Part shown: one piece after another, positions 43,881 to 47,795 of the stretch
How positions within the stretch are numbered: position 1 is the first letter of the stretch
How the letters are laid out: every line of letters starts with the position of its first letter
Source: Mesoplasma seiffertii ATCC 49495
GTDB lineage: Bacteria > Bacillota_I > Bacilli_A > Mycoplasmatales > Mycoplasmataceae
Assembly: GCF_000518725.1 (NCBI RefSeq)
Contig: NZ_JAED01000009.1
Coordinates: forward strand, 1-47,795
DNA length: 47,795 nucleotides
Reading direction: 5' to 3'
Translations under genes and position numbers: made by a program
Notes under the pieces: model-generated
Database searches by the model: none
What the model saw: only the letters and a program-made list of their open reading frames with translations
What the model was told of the DNA's origin: nothing

Positions 43881-43957
43881 GGCGCCGGTGGTGAAGTGGT
43901 TAACACACTAGGTTGTGGCTCTAGCATTCGCGGGTTCAATTCCCGTTCGGCGCCCCA
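43881..43957 (+). tRNA. tRNA-His (GTG anticodon)
   Basis: 77 nt, including the extra G-1 (43881) that pairs with C73, the histidine identity element. The acceptor GGCGCCGG pairs with TCGGCGCC (one G-U). The anticodon stem CTAGG/TCTAG holds loop TTGTGGC with GTG. The T-arm has GGGTTCAATTCCC, and CCA is encoded (43955-43957). Confidence 0.96.
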
Positions 43958-43971
43958 TTAAGAAAAACAAT

Positions 43972-43998
43972 AATAGTCCATTTTGGGCTATTTTTTTT
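43972..43998 (+). terminator. terminator after tRNA-His
   Basis: AATAGTCC (43972-43979) / GGGCTATT (43985-43992) with one G-U, then a T-run. Confidence 0.8.
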
Positions 43999-44030
43999 AT
44001 TTTTTTCTAATCCTTTATGGAGGGGTAATA

Positions 44031-45140
44031 ATGAGTAGCTACTTTCAAAATTTAGCAGTTGAAGAATATTCAATTTCTAATCAATCTCCTTATGGAGTTG
44101 ATGTAATTTTCAGTAATTATTTATTCAGAGCAAATAAACAAAATTATTTTAAAATTTTTTTGCAAATTACTCCGACAATCAGACATCCACAAATATTAAA
44201 TGCCCTGCATCAGCATTCAATTAAAAACTTAGTTTTAAAATTATATTCCAAAACTCGAACGGAAATAATTGAATTGAAACTTCAAAATTCTTTATTAACA
44301 AACTTTGAATTTCAAACAGCGTTTTCTTGACCGCTATTGGAGTTTCATTGAATTCCAAAGGATTTTGACTTAACAGACCAACAATTCATTTATACTTTTA
44401 GTCACTTACATAATTTGCAAAACTATCAAAATCAAGGGGCAATTCACATAAAGCTTAGTCCAATTACAAGTGACTCAGTAGTTAACCAAGTTTTACTGAT
44501 GAGATATCAACAATATAGTTTAGAAGCAAAACAATACTTTTACTGTTCAAACTTAGTAACAATGACTAGTAAGATTGAATTATTCAATTTTATTCCTGAA
44601 CGACGTTATTATGAAATAGGAATTATTAAAACTCATTATCAGGTTGAACAAAAATTGTGACTGTTTAATTATCCTTTGATACAAAATTTGGTCAATATTA
44701 TTATTAAAGATTTGTACGGAACGCAAGTTCAAATTAAAAAAGTTAGTCTCGTAGGAGTTAATGATTTACAAAGTTCGATTAAAAAATGATTTTTTGAAGT
44801 TTATCAGAAATCGCGCATATTTCTGATAACAAACCATAATCGAATTGCATTACAAGGCCATAAACTTGTTGATGATGATCAAAAACCTAAAGGGCTGCTT
44901 TTTTTAAATACTGGTAGTCTTCAATATTTAATTTTAACTTTAGTGATTAATAATCAGGAAGTTATCGTTTCCCAAACAATTTTTCCAAAAAAAGAACAAG
45001 TTGTAGATTATCAAGAGTTCAACTTTAAAAATCTTCCAAAATTTAAGTATCATTTTAATGATCAATTTTGAAAAACTTTCCTAATAACTAAAACTGAAAT
45101 GGAGTTGGAAAAACTTTTTAAAAAATATGAAGTTATCTAA
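44031..45140 (+). CDS. protein of unknown function, 369 residues
   Basis: I start at ATG 44031, correctly spaced from GGAGGGG (44019-44025); an in-frame upstream start at 43983 would lie in the terminator and is rejected. The protein is predicted soluble, with no signal peptide and no convincing membrane helix. It is rich in Gln, Leu, Phe and Asn. Visible segments are NLAVEEYSISNQSPYGVDVIFSNY, HQHSIKNLVLKLYSKTRTEIIEL, FNFIPERRYYEIGIIKTHYQVEQ and a beta-rich C-terminal third. I recognise no motif. Its last 14 bases overlap the start of the next small gene, and acpP and a Fur-family gene follow, so it is probably in one transcript with them. Confidence 0.8.
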
Positions 45141-45462
45141 AAAAACTTTGAAACTGTTGCTAGTTGGTGTTATTGGATTATCGTCAGTTACTTTAACACT
45201 TTTTAGTATTAAGTATGCTGAACTTTTTAATTCCAAGTCAACTAGTAGTTCTAAAAAGCTTGAACAACCTTATTTCAGTAAAAATGAATTAGCAATGGTT
45301 CTTGATAAAAATCAAGAATTCAATAAGACCTTGTTTAAAACATGATTTTTGAAGAAACTAAATTTAAAAATTTATGAAATTGAAATTTATTTTAGTAAAA
45401 AACAAATTGTAGTTTCTTTCAAATTTCAAAAAAACAAGTATAATTGATACTATAAATTATAA
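45127..45462 (+). CDS. small membrane-anchored protein, 111 residues, unknown
   Basis: ATG 45127 lies inside the 3' end of the preceding gene (14-base overlap, different frame). Residues 1-10 are basic, and 9-30 form one hydrophobic helix (LLLVGVIGLSSVTLTLFSI), an uncleaved anchor or signal without a lipobox Cys. The remaining ~80 residues are Lys-rich, ending in a beta-like stretch (KIYEIEIYFSKKQIVVSFKF). Two TGA codons near the end are Trp; the standard code would stop at residue 72. No family was recognised. The overlap suggests a functional pair with the upstream protein. Confidence 0.75.
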
Positions 45463-45493
45463 AAATTATAAAATATAGTAAGGTGATTAAAAT

Positions 45494-45718
45494 ATGAATA
45501 TTTACGAAGAAATTGTTAAAGAATTAAAAGCTAAAGGTGCTAAAGGATCGTTAGGAAAAGAAGTCAAAATATCATCAATTGGAATTGATTCGTTAGATTT
45601 AATGGATATGATAATTACTTTAGAAGATCGTTTAGAAATTAGAGTTCCAGATGATAAATTAATGGGTCTTGAAACTATCAATGATTTAGTAAAACTTGTT
45701 GAAGAATTAAAAAAATAG
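45494..45718 (+). CDS. acpP: acyl carrier protein
   Basis: This 74-residue protein carries acyl chains on a 4'-phosphopantetheine arm attached to Ser33 in the motif IDSLDLMDM. The four-helix ACP pattern is complete, with ETINDLVKLVEELKK at the end. The arm comes from coenzyme A, linking it to coaX/coaD in this window. In mollicutes, which mostly import fatty acids, ACP is thought to serve lipid assembly rather than full fatty-acid synthesis. RBS AAGGTG is modest. The next gene starts one base after its stop. Confidence 0.95.
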   Translation: MNIYEEIVKELKAKGAKGSLGKEVKISSIGIDSLDLMDMIITLEDRLEIRVPDDKLMGLETINDLVKLVEELKK

Positions 45719-45719
45719 T

Positions 45720-46175
45720 ATGAAGTTTTCTAAACAAGAAGAAAAAAAGTATCAGCAAATCATTGAAAAGTTAAAAAATAAAAATATTCGAATGACAGAC
45801 ATTCGCTTAGCCATTATTGCAATGTTGATTCGTGCTGAACATTTAACGACCCAAGAAATTATTAAAAACTTAGAATTGGATTTTGCTAATGTAAATGTCA
45901 CTAGTGTTTATAATACTTTGGATCTATTACTATCTCAGCACATTCTTTTTGCAAACACATTTAACGGTAAAAGCATTTGATATGAAATTGCTTCAGAAAA
46001 ATCAATTCACTTAAAATGTGATGAATGTGGAGATGTAATTCATATTAATCCAATCACTTCGGATAAATTTGATTTTGAAGAAGTCGTTCAGTTAGCTGAA
46101 AGCAAAGGAATCAAATTAGATCATTTCAAAATTGAAGCTCATGGAATTTGTCAGAGTTGTAGAAAAACTAAATAA
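45720..46175 (+). CDS. Fur-family metal-responsive transcription regulator
   Basis: This 151-residue protein begins with a winged-helix domain (RMTDIRLAIIAMLIRAEHLTTQEII, then NVNVTSVYNTLDLLLSQHI, the recognition region). It is followed by a dimerisation domain with a structural zinc site made of CDEC (Cys100, Cys103) and CQSC (Cys144, Cys147). His residues between (SIHLKC, HINP, DHFKIEAHG) could form the regulatory metal site. I cannot tell Fur, Zur and PerR apart from this. It starts one base after acpP, so the two are coupled. The palindrome at the tRNA-His promoter upstream is a possible but untested target. One TGA = Trp. Confidence 0.92.
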
Positions 46176-46193
46176 ATTAGAAAGCTTAAAAGG

Positions 46194-47579
46194 ATGTTAA
46201 CTCTTAAAACTTATAAATGAATTTTAGTTCCAGCAATTTTATTGCTGGTTTTTGCTTCGATTGGGTTTGTTATTTCAACTTTCTACGACCTGGAAGCTGC
46301 TGAATGATTAGGAAAGGGAATGAAGTATCAAACAGTTAAATTTATTGTAGTTTTTTATAGTTACATTGGAATGACAATTTGATTAGTTCCAATATGCATT
46401 GGTCTATTTATTTGGTTGGAAACTTTTTATTCTTATAAAAAGACTAAAAAACATTCATGATTTAAAGTTAATAGTAAAACAATTTGAGTAGGTTACGGAT
46501 CGTGATTTATTGTTTGAGTATTTGCTAATATACAATTATTGTGTAAAGCACGATTTATTGATCAAGGATGAGGAATAGGAATTAACGTTGACTATGTAAC
46601 TACTTGAGTTTATGGTTTTATCTCTAGAATGATTTCATTTATTTCTGAAACAGCACTTTATATGCTAGTAATATACTACTTTAGATTTAGACTGGCAAAG
46701 ACGAATTATTTATATAATCGGGGATATTGAATTGATGGAGTTAAGGCCGTAGCGTTTATTGTAATTTCTTATACAGCGTTACTTTTTATAAAACATAGCT
46801 TTGGAAGACCATATTATATGAATTTGAAATCAGTTTATGAAACAACCATCTGACAAGAAGCAATTAAGGAGGGTGTTATTAATATAAATGACCCAGATTC
46901 GATTGCTAAATTTTATGAAGCACAAGCAAAAAATTTATGAGGTAATGCAGAATCATATTTACCTTGATATCAAATTAATGGTAATTGATTTTACAATTTA
47001 AGATTTTGAATTCCCGGACTTGCTGATATTTCTGAAGCTCCCGGTGGATGAAGAGATGTTGATTTTCCATCAGGACATACGTTAGCAATGTTTTGTTTAC
47101 TGTCAAATATTTTTTACTTTGTAGGAAAAAATAAACCTACGGTTTCTAAAAAAACAATATTTGTTACTTATCTTTGAATTCCAAATTTGTTAATTATGAT
47201 GACCACCTTATGTGTCGCTAGAAGTCATTGATTAAGTGATGTATTCTTTAGCTGTATGGCTGCGATTCCTGGAATGTATTTTATTGCATTAAAAACAGAA
47301 AAGATCTGTTTGAAAATGAGTTTTCGTCATACAAAAAAACATAATGATGTTAATGATAATGTGGAAGCCAATTTAATTTTTAGTAGCAGTCGAGCATTAT
47401 TAGCTATTGAAAAATATGGAGCAGTATGAAACTTAAAAACATTTAGATATAATAATAGTTTTGAACATAAAATTGATAAACACATTAAAAAAATTAAGGT
47501 TTCTAGACCAGAGTTAAATATATTATTAAATACAAACAAAGAAGCCGTCAAAAGACAAGTCTGTCGAATAAAACAATAG
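46194..47579 (+). CDS. PAP2-superfamily membrane phosphatase, 461 residues
   Basis: I use ATG 46194, although AAAAGG lies only one to five bases upstream; no better start exists before the fur stop in the same frame. About six hydrophobic segments occur up to residue ~380, with many TGA = Trp. PAP2 motif 2 is FPSGHT (about 291-296), and motif 3 contains RSHWLSD (about 343-349), with the catalytic His and the HxxxD spacing. Motif 1 is KHSFGRPYY (about 200-208), where the canonical pattern has RP in place of YY. The Arg usually six residues before the motif-3 His is absent, with an Arg at -2 instead. A hydrophilic ~85-residue tail follows. It probably removes phosphate from a lipid such as phosphatidate at the membrane. 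Confidence 0.88.
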
Positions 47580-47581
47580 AA

Positions 47582-47626
47582 AATGGGAACCCAAAATTTG
47601 GGTTCCCATTTTTTTTTTTTTTTTTT
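47582..47626 (+). terminator. strong terminator with 18-T tract
   Basis: AATGGGAACCCAAA (47582-47595) and TTTGGGTTCCCATT (47597-47610) pair perfectly, followed by T to 47626 (18 in a row from 47609). Confidence 0.9.
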
Positions 47627-47709
47627 GAAAAAAAATTTTTTGTTGCCTTGTATTATTTAACCTGTACACAGAAATACATAAACAAAATGTTTTAGAAGGA
47701 GGAAGTTAA

Positions 47710-47795
47710 ATGAAGAAACTATTAGCAATTTTAGGGGCAATGACATTGACGGCATCAGCTAGTGTCAGTGCTATCAGTTGTACTACAGGTAAAGA
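47710..47795 (+). CDS. lipoprotein, 5' part only (runs off the window)
   Basis: ATG 47710 follows AGAAGGAGGAAG. The visible 28 residues form a lipoprotein leader ending AISC with Cys24, followed by TTGK. A TATTAT box at about 47652 could be the promoter. Nothing can be said about the mature protein. Confidence 0.85.
   Translation, partial: MKKLLAILGAMTLTASASVSAISCTTGK

Noticed and set aside
43983-44030. Upstream start (MGYFFYFFLILYGG) for the 369-residue unknown protein
   Set aside because: It lies in the tRNA-His terminator and covers the RBS GGAGGGG of ATG 44031; the apparent hydrophobic leader is translated T-rich DNA.

Overview
The window comes from a low-GC mollicute that reads UGA as tryptophan: almost every long gene has in-frame TGA codons, and TGG is rare. 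The ribosomal gene order, the style of the lipoprotein leaders (Cys at residue 24 in every case) and the purine-riboswitch and p37-type transporter content point to the Spiroplasma / Entomoplasma / Mesoplasma side of the class. The genus is an inference from content, not from a database match. Nearly all genes lie on the + strand. The exceptions are a P-loop kinase (1109-1648) and coaX (34676-35344).

Layout. 1-1650: the end of a surface-type protein, a small lipoprotein and a minus-strand P-loop kinase, all upstream of adk. 1810-5824: a translation/transcription block adk-map-infA-rpmJ-rpsM-rpsK-rpoA-rplQ. 5926-9845: the ECF vitamin-transporter energizing module ecfA1-ecfA2-ecfT, then truA. 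9866-10032: a compact structured RNA with its own promoter-like box and terminator. 10076-14950: a small membrane protein and a 1376-residue FtsX-type permease. 15022-21331: a p37/PhnD-like ABC uptake operon with two paralogous substrate-binding lipoproteins, each behind its own attenuator (the second a guanine-type riboswitch), then one ATPase with a short leader ORF and one fused double permease. 21387-22319: rplM-rpsI. 22470-28269: two tandem giant paralogous lipoproteins. 28360-34622: tRNA-Ile, a MATE transporter, leuS and an unknown polytopic membrane protein. 34676-35820: coaX and coaD, divergent, for coenzyme A synthesis. 35963-43799: a DHH phosphoesterase followed without a break by a sugar/glycerophosphate-type ABC importer (lipoprotein, ATPase, two permeases). 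43881-47579: tRNA-His, two unknown proteins, acyl carrier protein, a Fur-family regulator and a PAP2 phosphatase. 47710 to the end: the start of another lipoprotein.

How it fits together: the window is core informational genes plus nutrient uptake, as expected for a parasite or commensal with little biosynthesis. The most interesting parts are RNA-level. They are an uncharacterised ~165-nt structured RNA (9866-10032), an unassigned attenuator before the first PhnD-like gene, a guanine-riboswitch relative with a shortened L3 loop before the second, and a hairpin-containing 14-codon leader ORF overlapping the transporter ATPase start. Several transporter subunits also carry large helical insertions or extensions (EcfA1, the sugar ATPase, its second permease and the double permease). 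No CRISPR array, insertion sequence or prophage was seen. No gene-free stretch exceeds 300 bases.
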